DNA of 49,635 nucleotides. Source: Aigarchaeota archaeon (lineage in GTDB: Archaea; Thermoproteota; Nitrososphaeria_A; Caldarchaeales; Wolframiiraptoraceae). Every line of letters begins with the position of its first letter. The stretch's first letter is position 1. Made by a program: the position numbers and the translations under genes. Positions 41,562 to 49,635 of the stretch are shown piece after piece. The notes under the pieces are model-generated. The model saw nothing but the letters and a program-made list of their open reading frames with translations, was not told the DNA's origin and did not search any database. The stretch spans positions 1 to 49,635 of the forward strand of contig JANXDW010000029.1 of the NCBI GenBank assembly GCA_025058515.1, in the 5' to 3' direction.

Positions 41562-42881
41562 TCATCCCACTTCTTCTATCATCTTCTTAACCTTATCGAC
41601 TTCATTTAAACTATACCTTACTTGAACCATCCTCTCTAAATCTCTTACACTTATCTCTCTCGACTCTTCTTCAGATTTACCCACGATGATTAGAAACCTG
41701 AACCCATTCTTTAACGCATATTCTATGGCTGATGTTATCCTCCTCTCCAAGACATCTACCTCGAACGATATACTTGAAGATCTAAGAACTCTTATTACAT
41801 TGGCCACATATCTTCTGTCAACATCAGGTATAGGGGTGAGGAGGACTTTAGGTCTCTCTAGAATGATTTTAGTATTCTTCTTCTCTATTAGGTACTGTAG
41901 TATTCTGGATATTCCTATAGCACATCCTACTGCTGGCGTAGGCTTTCCACCAAATAATTCGACGAGTCTATCGTATCTCCCTCCTCCATTGAACGATATA
42001 TCTGCACTTGGTAAACCTTGCTCAAATATGAAGCCTGTATAGTATTCTAACCCTCTAGCCATGCCTGGTATGATGTAAACATCCGACTTCACACCACTAA
42101 TAATAGCTAGTTCCACTATCTCTAATAAGTTCTCAAAAGATCTTACTGCATCACTCCAAGGTGAGAGTACATCTTCAATCTTCTTGATAGATGTTCTATC
42201 CACTTCTCCAACTCTATAGACTACTGGCGGAGATTCTGTCAACTCTCTTATAGACTTGAGTACTTCAACATCTACATCAGCTTCCTCCATCAACTTGTAC
42301 GCTTCATCAAACCTCTTTCTATCTATGCTTGTTAAGATCTTATCTTGTATCTTCTCGTTAACCTTACTGGATTCTAAGATGTTTCTGAATATTCCTACAT
42401 GACCTATCTTGAAGAATTGTTCTTCTAAGCCTATCTTCTGGAATACTTCATAGCTTACTTGTAGTATCTCTGCATCTGATAGTGGGCTACTGCTTCCGAA
42501 GAGCTCGAACCCACCATGCCAGAATCTTCTTCTTCTACCCCATTGAGGTTCATCGTACCTATAGCAGTCCGCTATGTAGCCGAGTCTCAAGGGAGGGGCC
42601 ACGGCCTTCAATCTTGTAGATACAAGCCTAGCTATAGATGCAGTTACTTCAGGTCTTAGAACACATCTTCTCCCAGCCTTATCGTAGAAATCGAACATTC
42701 TCTCTCTAATCTCTTCTCCAGATTTAGCTTCGAAGAGTTCATAGTATTCTACTGTAGGCGTCTCAACCTCGAGGTATCCATACTTCTTGTAAACTTCTCT
42801 TATGATATCCACTATCTTCTGTTTTAGAGAGAACTCTTCTGGAAGAAGATCATCCATACCTCTCGGAGGCTCTAATACCAT
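41562..42881 (-). CDS. hisS: Histidyl-tRNA synthetase
   Basis: A 439-residue class II synthetase that charges tRNA-His. Motif 1 area GYLEVETPTVEYYELF, motif 2 GYIADCYRYDEPQWGRRRRFWHGGFELFG, the His-specific GLEYYTGFIFE and motif 3 GGRYDRLVELFGG are visible, and the C-terminal anticodon-binding domain covers the last 95 residues. The ATG at 42881 is preferred over the TTG at 42887, because ATTATAAATTAA at 42901-42912 predicts a transcript start near 42880, making it leaderless. Confidence 0.96.
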   Translation of the reverse strand: MVLEPPRGMDDLLPEEFSLKQKIVDIIREVYKKYGYLEVETPTVEYYELFEAKSGEEIRERMFDFYDKAGRRCVLRPEVTASIARLVSTRLKAVAPPLRLGYIADCYRYDEPQWGRRRRFWHGGFELFGSSSPLSDAEILQVSYEVFQKIGLEEQFFKIGHVGIFRNILESSKVNEKIQDKILTSIDRKRFDEAYKLMEEADVDVEVLKSIRELTESPPVVYRVGEVDRTSIKKIEDVLSPWSDAVRSFENLLEIVELAIISGVKSDVYIIPGMARGLEYYTGFIFEQGLPSADISFNGGGRYDRLVELFGGKPTPAVGCAIGISRILQYLIEKKNTKIILERPKVLLTPIPDVDRRYVANVIRVLRSSSISFEVDVLERRITSAIEYALKNGFRFLIIVGKSEEESREISVRDLERMVQVRYSLNEVDKVKKMIEEVG

Positions 42882-43002
42882 CCCCAAAAGATCGTTTACG
42901 TTAATTTATAATCATTTACTTGAATACTATTGGACTGTCTAGAAGTATATGTATGGTCGGCGTCATTTTAAGACTGTCTAGGATGTTTAAGCTTTAGCGA
43001 GT

Positions 43003-43974
43003 CTAGAACTCTTTATACTTTAAGTATGAGAACGAGTATTGAACGTTCACTCTACTGCTTAGTTCTTCTAGTAGACGCCAATCATCAAAATTCATCCTCC
43101 ACTCTGTAGATTCTGCAAACTCTTCAACTTGTTGAATGTTCTTTGCACCTGGTATAGGTACTACCACTGGACTAGACATAATCAACCAGTTTAATGCTAC
43201 TTGGACAGGCTTCTTACCATACTTCTCACCGATCTCTCTTAACTTTTCAACGATAGGCCATATCTTAGAGAAGTTTTCTAGATCGAATATCGGGTCTCTA
43301 GATCTAACATCATCAAATCTTGGAAGATTCTCTAATGTGTATTTTCCTGTTAATGCTCCTTTAGCTATTGGACTCCAAGCTTGTACTGTGATCTTGTAAG
43401 CCTCTGCATAGGGTATCAATTCTTCTTCAGCCCCCCTCTCTACTAGATTGTATCTTATCTGGAGAACCTCGACATCGCTTGATGCTAAACTATTCCTAAA
43501 GCTTTCCACAAGCTCTATGGGAAAATTACTTAAACCCAAATAGTTTACGTAACCTATCTTGACAAGCTTCTCAAGTGCTCTTGCATACTTATAAGTTGGA
43601 AAATTATGCCAACATGGAGGCCAATGGGCCAAGAGTATATCGATATACCTTAAACCGAGTATCTGGAGAGATTTCTGAACAGACTTATAGATATCCTGAG
43701 GATTTAAGAAGTCTCCAGGGATCTTTGTAGAGACTACTACTTCATCTCTTTTAATACCTATCTCTCTAAGTGCTTTTCCCAGGATATTCTCACTTAAGCC
43801 TACTCCATAAACCATGGCCGTGTCGAAGAAGTTTATACCTAGCTCTAAAGCTCTGCTAACAATATTCTTAGCCTCTCTATACTCTGTTAAACCCCAATCA
43901 TAACTAAACTGCCAAGCCCCAAGCCCTATTCTAGAAATTCTTAAATCTGTTTTACCTAGTTTATTGTATTCCAT
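43003..43974 (-). CDS. Aldo/keto reductase
   Basis: A 323-residue NADPH-dependent oxidoreductase with a TIM barrel. The catalytic Asp, Tyr, Lys and His are in NFFDTAMVYG, VVVSTKIPGD and ILLAHWPP; the nucleotide region is VPIPGAKNIQQVEE. It is similar to the aryl-alcohol dehydrogenase-like group, but the substrate is unknown. It stands alone, convergent with nothing and upstream of no obvious operon partner. Confidence 0.92.
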   Translation of the reverse strand: MEYNKLGKTDLRISRIGLGAWQFSYDWGLTEYREAKNIVSRALELGINFFDTAMVYGVGLSENILGKALREIGIKRDEVVVSTKIPGDFLNPQDIYKSVQKSLQILGLRYIDILLAHWPPCWHNFPTYKYARALEKLVKIGYVNYLGLSNFPIELVESFRNSLASSDVEVLQIRYNLVERGAEEELIPYAEAYKITVQAWSPIAKGALTGKYTLENLPRFDDVRSRDPIFDLENFSKIWPIVEKLREIGEKYGKKPVQVALNWLIMSSPVVVPIPGAKNIQQVEEFAESTEWRMNFDDWRLLEELSSRVNVQYSFSYLKYKEF

Positions 43975-44087
43975 CTCTCTTCCGAAAAATTTCTTAAAGC
44001 TGGTTTTAAGCCTTTACTAATAACATTTTCACGTCTTTATCCAGCTACTTTTTTATTCACTTTAGGGATTGTATATAGATTAGCTTC

Positions 44088-44435
44088 TTAGACTTGTTCT
44101 TGAGTCTGCGTAAGCTCTTCGAGGAGAGTTGATGACCCGAAGTCGATTATCGAGATGACTGATGATGAGAATGGTTTTCCCGCCATAAATCCTAGCTCTC
44201 TACTTGTAACATCCACCTTAAGATAAGGAGTTCCAGAAATATTACATGCTATCTTTAACTCTCTCTCCAAGCTTGGTGGACAGTTCTTCGCGAAGATGAC
44301 TAGCTTAGACTTTTTGTTCAATATGGAGATCTTGCTCTGCCTAAACCCGAAGATTATCTTACCAGTTCGGTTAATTACTTCAAGATGCCTCTTAAGATCT
44401 TTAGACTCAACTTCTAACGAACCTTCCTTCAACAT
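44088..44435 (-). CDS. rpl30e: Ribosomal protein L30e
   Basis: A 115-residue protein of the L7Ae/L30e family: GKIIFGFRQSKISILNKKSKLVIFAKNCPP, LKIACNISGTPYLKV and ELGFMAGKPFSSSVISIID. In archaea it sits downstream of the rpoA2 gene, as it does here after fused rpoA. ATG at 44435 is chosen over the overlapping GTG at 44438, because GAGAGGT lies seven bases before it. The extra N-terminal 15 residues before the core are slightly longer than usual. Confidence 0.93.
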   Translation of the reverse strand: MLKEGSLEVESKDLKRHLEVINRTGKIIFGFRQSKISILNKKSKLVIFAKNCPPSLERELKIACNISGTPYLKVDVTSRELGFMAGKPFSSSVISIIDFGSSTLLEELTQTQEQV

Positions 44436-44564
44436 CACTGGAACCTCTCGTATCCACTTGATGGAGGGTAGGATAAATATTTAACGGAGAGACTTCGAAC
44501 ACCCTCATCTCCACCAACGTTATAAGAACAGCTTTAATCTTTAACGTTATTTAACCTGGTAATA

Positions 44565-47500
44565 TTATTTTTCCAAGTTTTGATTATCTGCTTGAGTTTC
44601 TCCAGTAGATTTACTGACTAATCCTGGATGCTTCATTAGTAACGTGACCTGCCCTGTGCCTATCAGTATCTCTTTACCTATTAAGATACGTTCTACGTTT
44701 CCTCTTAAAGTATCTACTTCTCCTCGTACAGCTGCATCTAGTAGTGTCTGGACACTTATCTCGAAAGATGCTCTTGCAAGCGGGCTACTCTTCAGCCTAA
44801 CAACTCCATGTCTACCTACTTGTTTCACCGACCCGTTGAGCATCATAACATCTGCCAATAATAAGAGATGCCTTATATCTACATCGAGACCTTGCTCATC
44901 TAAGACGTGCTTCATCTCTCTGACGATTGCTTCTCTAGCCGCCTCTATCCCTAAGACTTCAGCTATCTCATGAATATTATTGCTCCACACTCTTCTATGA
45001 TCTACCTCAGGTATACTCATTACTTCTCTTAGATTAGAGCCTTCAGTGAGAATTACATATTCTCCATTCTCATACTTTAACATCGCTTTAGTTATTCTTC
45101 GAACACCTTTAACTCTTGAAGATAGTATCTTCTCTTTAAGCTTCTCCAAGTCTAGTACGCTCTCTTCTGGAGCATATATTGTTAGCTGGTCTTTCTTTAA
45201 TTCATATCCATACTTTGCTTCTAAAGCTTCCTCAATATCTTGTGCTCTAACTCCATGCATCTTCATAGCTTCTTCATCTAGCTGTAGGATTATAGCGTTC
45301 TTCTTCAAGTTATAGCTTACCTTAGAGACTATATCTTCAAAGTATGTAGGCTGTATCTGTCTTAATACTTTTTGTGCTTTAGACTTATTCTGAGCATATT
45401 CTGGTTTGAGCGGTATCCTCATTATAGGAGTTGACGGTGTCTTTCTAGCATCAACTATCTCTATCAATCTCGGAAGCCCTAGAAGGATACTCTGCTCTCT
45501 AACTCCTGCAAAGTGGAATGTTCTAAGAGTTAGCTGAGTACTGGGCTCACCTATAGATTGAGCTGTCACTATCCCTACAGCCTCTCCAGGTTCAACTCTA
45601 TTCTTTAAGTACTCTCTGTAAACTTCGTTAACAAACTTTTCCGCATCTTCCAATCTAAACTTCTCTTCAACGATCTTCTTTCCAATCCTCTCTACGAGAA
45701 GTTTAGGCAGCTTCTTCTCATATCTCGATAATAGCTTGTTAATATCTTCAACTGCAAGAGGTTGTCCAACCCCTGGTTTTAGTCCAAGTCTATTCATTAT
45801 TATATCTAGGTTTACTGCTTCACCATGATAGCTTTTAGATGGGTCTATTCCATCTTCACCATAGAGGAACTGCACGATCTTCTTGCTATCCATCATTCTT
45901 ACTGTTCCATCGTACTCTACGTAGAGAGATTCTAATGCGTTGATGAGCCTACGCTGCATATATCCACTCTGCTGAGTTCTAACCGCTGTATCTACCAGCC
46001 CATCTCTTCCACCAGCCATGTGGAAGAAGAACTCTATCGGGTCTAGTCCTTTTAGGAAAGAATTGTAGACGAATCCTCTAGCTTTTGGTGAGAGGTCTCC
46101 TGGCTTAAAGAAGGTGAGCACCCTATTTGTAAACCCTCTCTTTATCCTCTCTCTCCTTACTGCTTGCTGACCTACTACTGCAACCATCTGATCAATATTT
46201 AGTAGCGAGCCTCTAGCTCCGGTTCTAGTCATTATAACTGCACTACTCTCAGGAGAGATGTGCTTCCTAACTACTTTTCCAGCAGCATTTCTCGCATCTG
46301 CAAGTATTGATAGAATATTTGATTCAAATGCTTGTTCAAGAGTCTCTCCAGGTTTTACCTCTATCTTTCCTTTCTCGTACTCTGATTTAAGCGTGATGAA
46401 CGCTTCATCCATCTTCTTGAATATGTTCTCTATTTCTTGGTAAACTTCTCTTGGAACGTATAAGTCATCTATTCCAAAGCTGAATCCTCTCAAGTTTAAG
46501 TAGGTGTTAGCTATCTTGACGACGTTGTTGATAAGCTCTTTAACTGCTTCTGAACCATACTCCATAGCTACTCTATGGAGAATACTATTAGCTTTTTCAA
46601 CACCTACAGCGTTCTTATCTATTACACCTTTAACTAGTTTTCCATCTTCTATCACTACTTCGGTATCAGGAGAGAAAGATGCTTTAAACCGATGGTTAAA
46701 TCCTTTAGGTAGTAAGAGGCTAAATACCTGTCTTCCACTCCATTTTGGTTCAGGGTCTCTTATCTCTGGTTCAGGTAGCTCACCTAAATACCTGATCTGA
46801 GATAGGATGTAGAATAGTTCCTTCTTTGTAAGATATGTATCTGGCTTTGTTAATAAGTATAGAGCGGTTATGAAATCTCTTATAGCTCCTATTATCGGTG
46901 CACCGTATCTTGGAGATAGTATATTGTTCTGAACTATAAGTAGTAGTTTTGCTTCTGTCTGAGCTTCCTCACTTTGAGGAACATGTAGATTCATCTCATC
47001 TCCATCGAAGTCAGCGTTGTATGGAGTGCAAACACAGAGGTTTAACCGAAATGTTTTGTATGGTAAGACTTTAACTCTGTGGGCCATGATAGACATTCTG
47101 TGAAGACTTGGTTGACGGTTAAAGAGAACTATATCTCCATCTATCAAGTGTCTCTCAACTATGAAGCCCGGCTCTAACGTATTTGCTACTTCTTCTAAGT
47201 CTTGTGCAAACTTTAACCTAATCCTCTTACCATCTGTTCTTATAATGTACTTAGCTCCTGGATACTTGTCTGGACCATTCTTAACGTATTGTCTAAGCCT
47301 TTCAATATTCCATTCTACTACTCTCTCAGGAACTGTTAACTGCATAGCGATATCTAACGGTACTCCAACCTCATCTATACCTATGTTTGGATCTGGAGAT
47401 ATAACGGTCCTTGCAGAGAAGTCTACTCTCTTACCACTAAGGTTCAGCCTAAACCTTCCTTCTTTTCCTTTCAAACGTTGAGCTAGAGTCTTTAATGGTC

Positions 47501-48377
47501 TACCACTTCTATGTGTTGCAGGAGCTACTCCCGGCACTTCATTATTCAGGTAGGTTGTTACATGGTATTGGAGGAGGTCTGCGAGCTCAGCTATAACAGG
47601 TGATGGTGAACCAGCATTGATATTCTCTCTAAGCCTCTGGGCTACTCTCAGAATATCTACAAGCTTATGGGTTAAGTCGTCTTCACTTCTAAATCCAGAT
47701 TCAAGAGTTATACTAGGTCTAACATAGACAGGTGGAACTGGCAATACTGTTAAAACCATCCATTCAGGTCTAGCAACCTTTGGATCTACATCCAGTAGCT
47801 CTAAATCTTCATCAGGAATTCTCTCAAGCCTAGCTCTCACTGCATGAGGTGTAAGTCTTCTAGGACCTTCATTAGTGATCTCTATGAATGTCGTAGGCTT
47901 CTCCAGCTCTATCTTAAGTTGATGCTCATCACAGTGGGGGCATGTAGTCGTTGACATGGCTTTCTGAAGTATCCTATAATACAGCTCTCTACTAATCTTA
48001 CCAGCCTTCTTCATCTCTTCTATCTTAGCCTTGAAGCTTATGATATCTTCATCCGATAGGAGAAGTCTTCCACAACTTCTACAAGTTGCCTTCAGAAGAT
48101 TCAATATATGTTTAGCGAACCCTACATGTATTACTGGAACCGGTAGCTCTATGTGACCGAAATGTCCAGGACAGTTAAGATAAGTATTTCCACAAGTCTT
48201 GCATCTTTGACCTGGCTCAAGCGTTCCAAGTCTTGGGTCCATAACTCCTCCTGGAACAGGTAATCCATCTTCATCGTATGTATCAGGATTCTGTATCTCT
48301 GCAACACTCATCTCTCTTATCATGTCTGGGGATAGTATTCCAAACTTTATCGCAGATACAGTACCGATATACGACAT
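44565..48377 (-). CDS. rpoA: RNA polymerase largest subunit, fused A'+A''
   Basis: A 1270-residue polypeptide containing both halves of the archaeal largest subunit. The N-terminal clamp has zinc motifs CKTCGNTYLNCPGH and a second pair (CRSC and CPHC); the catalytic NADFDGDEMN aspartates are near residue 455; and the region usually starting A'' contains VEPGEAVGIVTAQSIGEP near residue 925, continuous with the rest. A stop or separate start at the usual split point (about 870) is absent. A TATA-like TTTTTATATTG at 48426-48436 and a GAGGTGAT ribosome site precede the ATG. L30e follows. Confidence 0.97.
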   Translation of the reverse strand: MSYIGTVSAIKFGILSPDMIREMSVAEIQNPDTYDEDGLPVPGGVMDPRLGTLEPGQRCKTCGNTYLNCPGHFGHIELPVPVIHVGFAKHILNLLKATCRSCGRLLLSDEDIISFKAKIEEMKKAGKISRELYYRILQKAMSTTTCPHCDEHQLKIELEKPTTFIEITNEGPRRLTPHAVRARLERIPDEDLELLDVDPKVARPEWMVLTVLPVPPVYVRPSITLESGFRSEDDLTHKLVDILRVAQRLRENINAGSPSPVIAELADLLQYHVTTYLNNEVPGVAPATHRSGRPLKTLAQRLKGKEGRFRLNLSGKRVDFSARTVISPDPNIGIDEVGVPLDIAMQLTVPERVVEWNIERLRQYVKNGPDKYPGAKYIIRTDGKRIRLKFAQDLEEVANTLEPGFIVERHLIDGDIVLFNRQPSLHRMSIMAHRVKVLPYKTFRLNLCVCTPYNADFDGDEMNLHVPQSEEAQTEAKLLLIVQNNILSPRYGAPIIGAIRDFITALYLLTKPDTYLTKKELFYILSQIRYLGELPEPEIRDPEPKWSGRQVFSLLLPKGFNHRFKASFSPDTEVVIEDGKLVKGVIDKNAVGVEKANSILHRVAMEYGSEAVKELINNVVKIANTYLNLRGFSFGIDDLYVPREVYQEIENIFKKMDEAFITLKSEYEKGKIEVKPGETLEQAFESNILSILADARNAAGKVVRKHISPESSAVIMTRTGARGSLLNIDQMVAVVGQQAVRRERIKRGFTNRVLTFFKPGDLSPKARGFVYNSFLKGLDPIEFFFHMAGGRDGLVDTAVRTQQSGYMQRRLINALESLYVEYDGTVRMMDSKKIVQFLYGEDGIDPSKSYHGEAVNLDIIMNRLGLKPGVGQPLAVEDINKLLSRYEKKLPKLLVERIGKKIVEEKFRLEDAEKFVNEVYREYLKNRVEPGEAVGIVTAQSIGEPSTQLTLRTFHFAGVREQSILLGLPRLIEIVDARKTPSTPIMRIPLKPEYAQNKSKAQKVLRQIQPTYFEDIVSKVSYNLKKNAIILQLDEEAMKMHGVRAQDIEEALEAKYGYELKKDQLTIYAPEESVLDLEKLKEKILSSRVKGVRRITKAMLKYENGEYVILTEGSNLREVMSIPEVDHRRVWSNNIHEIAEVLGIEAAREAIVREMKHVLDEQGLDVDIRHLLLLADVMMLNGSVKQVGRHGVVRLKSSPLARASFEISVQTLLDAAVRGEVDTLRGNVERILIGKEILIGTGQVTLLMKHPGLVSKSTGETQADNQNLEK

Positions 48378-48744
48378 CCTACATCACCTCTTCTTCAAAC
48401 AATACTTTCGGCATAAAATGTGATCAATATAAAAACTAACCATAACCTTATAACTATATGTTTTCAATTTATTATTTAAGGATTTACCTAATTCTAAGTA
48501 ATAATATCGATCTTTTCATAAGTGATCGAAACTCATTATAATGTAGCTCGGTCTTCTCTAATCATCAAATAATCTAGATAATTATTTTTCTTTTCTCTTC
48601 TTAAATAGTTTAGATATGAACACTGATATCTTTCCTCTTGTAGGCGTGGTTTATAGTTAAACCTTCTCTATATAAGATACATCCTTAAACATAATACCCC
48701 ATAATCATTAAAATCCCACAACAACAAAATAAAATATATGGTGC
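48378..48744. other. Intergenic region with promoters and hairpins
   Basis: About 370 bases with no clear gene. It holds the rpoA promoter, an inverted repeat TCGATC / GATCGA around an 11-base spacer (near 48508-48531) and a perfect hairpin GGTTTA-TAGT-TAAACC at 48648-48663, directly before a TATA-like CTATATAAG (48668-48676) that probably serves the small coiled-coil gene. Confidence 0.5.
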
Positions 48745-48799
48745 ATGCCTAGGAGAAGACGTTCAAGACTTAGAAAAATATCTGGAAGAATTAGAAAGG

Positions 48800-49018
48800 A
48801 TGAAGACATTTCGCAAACTTGAAAAAACCCTTAAAAACTATAGGAAAAGATATGACAATTATAGAAAAACTATAGAGGAAGACTTAGGAAAATACTTCAG
48901 ACCTATAGAAAAACAATTCAGAGGCTTCAGACCTATAGAAAAACATTTCAGAGGTTTAGAAGAACGCTTCTCACAAGCTTCAGCTTCAGAACCATCAGAA
49001 CAACCAGAACCCCTATAG
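48800..49018 (+). CDS. Small coiled-coil protein with short internal repeats
   Basis: A 72-residue, highly charged protein with two copies of FRPIEKxFRG (KQ and KH versions), predicted helical. The ATG at 48800 is the first in frame, but this frame stays open for some 100 bases upstream with coding-like sequence (ACLGEDVQDLEKYLEELER), which has no start codon; another frame has an ATG at 48745 (MPRRRRSRLRK...). The tail has a Ser/Pro/Glu stretch before the stop at 49016. Function unknown; the 5' end is not settled. Confidence 0.45.
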   Translation: MKTFRKLEKTLKNYRKRYDNYRKTIEEDLGKYFRPIEKQFRGFRPIEKHFRGLEERFSQASASEPSEQPEPL

Positions 49019-49209
49019 CAACCCCCATAGTCTCTGGAGAGACACTACTACAAGCAACAACCATCTCAGAGAAGACCAGTAGCACTATAAAAAGAGTGGG
49101 AGAAGAACTCCTTGATCTCGAAGAAGAATACATAGAATCAGAGGAAGAATATAATGGAGAAGATGAATATCATAGCCTAATCGAATACCTTGACAACCAG
49201 CAGTGGTGA
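49019..49209 (+). pseudogene. Out-of-frame continuation of the coiled-coil gene
   Basis: Directly after the stop of the 72-residue protein, the -1 frame (open from about 48877) reads PIATPIVSGETLLQATTISE and then an acidic helix-like segment with EELLDLEEEYIESEEEYNGED, ending in a TGA at 49207-49209. It looks coding but has no start codon of its own. It is best seen as the 3' part of the preceding gene, separated by a frameshift near CCCCTATAG, either a real mutation, a programmed slip or a base error. Confidence 0.4.
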
Positions 49210-49231
49210 AAGAAACACTCTCCACCTATAT

Positions 49232-49507
49232 CTAGGTCTTCTCCCAGACGGTGATATCCTCAACCTTCTCCTCCTCTACTATCCTTACAGTTATCTTATC
49301 ATCCTTCTCCACTATCCACATCTCTACATCCTTATTCCTTAAAGGTATGTTTACAACATCCCCCCAACCCTTCTCAGATACGAGTATATCTATGTATCGG
49401 CCTCCAAGCCTCCTCTTAACCTTATCCTCAACATACCATCTACTCAACCTATCAAGGTAGAATCCTTCTCCACTGAACCTCAACCTAACCACATACTCAA
49501 CCCACAT
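49232..49507 (-). CDS. Unrecognised 91-residue protein
   Basis: A 91-residue mixed alpha/beta protein, slightly charged, with no motif (YVVRLRFSGEGFYLDRLSRW, then beta strands DILVSEKGWGDVVNIPLR and KITVRIVEEEK). ATG at 49507 is preceded by a T/A-rich block suiting a leaderless transcript. It faces the coiled-coil gene with about 20 bases between. No function assigned. Confidence 0.55.
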   Translation of the reverse strand: MWVEYVVRLRFSGEGFYLDRLSRWYVEDKVKRRLGGRYIDILVSEKGWGDVVNIPLRNKDVEMWIVEKDDKITVRIVEEEKVEDITVWEKT

Positions 49508-49635
49508 AATACATCAAGAAATAAAAAAATATTGGAGGTATATTAAGCGTAGTGGCCATAGTATTCAGAAAGCCTCCATCAATACGGTAAACCTATAAAC
49601 TCGGAAGAAGGTGGCCTTACACCTCTCTGACCCTT
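49508..49635. other. Right edge, no assignable gene
   Basis: The last 128 bases hold the promoter of the 91-residue gene. On the minus strand there are two short open stretches ending at 49565 and 49579 that could be the tail of a gene beyond the edge, but neither has enough length to be called. Confidence 0.5.

Noticed and set aside
49579-49635. Short minus-strand open stretch at the right edge
   Set aside because: Fewer than 20 codons and two competing frames; cannot be called a gene.
1-49635. CRISPR arrays, insertion sequences or prophage
   Set aside because: No regularly spaced repeats, transposase-like proteins, integrase or inverted-repeat-bounded element were seen.

Overview
The window is a compact, AT-rich archaeal chromosome segment. 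The information-processing genes are archaeal (A-type ATP synthase A, B and D; aIF1A; aIF5A; RpoH; L30e; a Dim2-type KH protein; RIO1 kinase; a tRNA gene with an intron). Coding regions favour AGA/AGG for arginine and often start with GTG or TTG. Many first genes have a TATA-like box about 27 nt before the start codon and almost no leader, while internal genes often have GGAGG or GGTGAT ribosome-binding sites. The RNA polymerase largest subunit is one unsplit polypeptide (A' and A'' joined), a state known from some TACK lineages such as Thaumarchaeota, Aigarchaeota and Korarchaeota, rather than the split form of most Crenarchaeota and Euryarchaeota. I infer a thermophilic TACK-type archaeon, perhaps anaerobic given the aldehyde:ferredoxin oxidoreductase; the exact lineage is not determinable here.

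Layout. 1-2.8 kb: the start of an M20 peptidase, a zinc-ribbon protein, an AbrB-PhoU regulator and an MFS transporter. 3.0-7.4 kb: ATP synthase A, B and D, with two very small candidate genes. 7.4-13 kb: a TldE/PmbA protein, a degenerate kinase-like protein, a CDGSH Fe-S protein and two tandem paralogous nucleotidyltransferases with a candidate C/D-box-like RNA between them. 13.1-15.7 kb: a large anchored surface protein. 15.9-22 kb: methyltransferase, aminotransferase, RIO1 and Dim2-like KH, aIF1A, Dph6-like ligase facing aIF5A, a helical small protein and a PRC-barrel protein.

22.1-28.9 kb is the most unusual region: six tightly packed minus-strand genes, all membrane or secreted, behind one promoter. 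They are a DUF350-like protein, a PrsW-like protein that seems to have lost its catalytic residues, a Thr-rich-stalk protein ending in a cytosolic zinc ribbon, an M6-type metalloprotease with the same stalk/anchor/proline-tail plan, a signal-anchored helical protein and a polytopic membrane protein. I propose a cell-surface proteolysis or sensing module. 29-32 kb: a CoaD-like adenylyltransferase with an added N-terminal domain, two membrane proteins, a winged-helix regulator with a membrane anchor and a divergent small membrane protein.

32-37.4 kb: an isolated rpoH, tatA, then a redox group (aldehyde:ferredoxin oxidoreductase, four-cluster ferredoxin, convergent FAD oxidoreductase, MoaD-like protein with residues beyond its Gly-Gly) and tRNA-Arg(CCU) with a 15-nt intron. 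37.9-40.7 kb: a glycolate/lactate-type dehydrogenase whose iron-sulfur subunit is split in two. 40.7-44 kb: DUF92 protein, HisRS and an aldo/keto reductase. 44-48.4 kb: rpoA and L30e. 48.7-49.6 kb: a small coiled-coil gene that seems frameshifted, and an unknown 91-residue protein.
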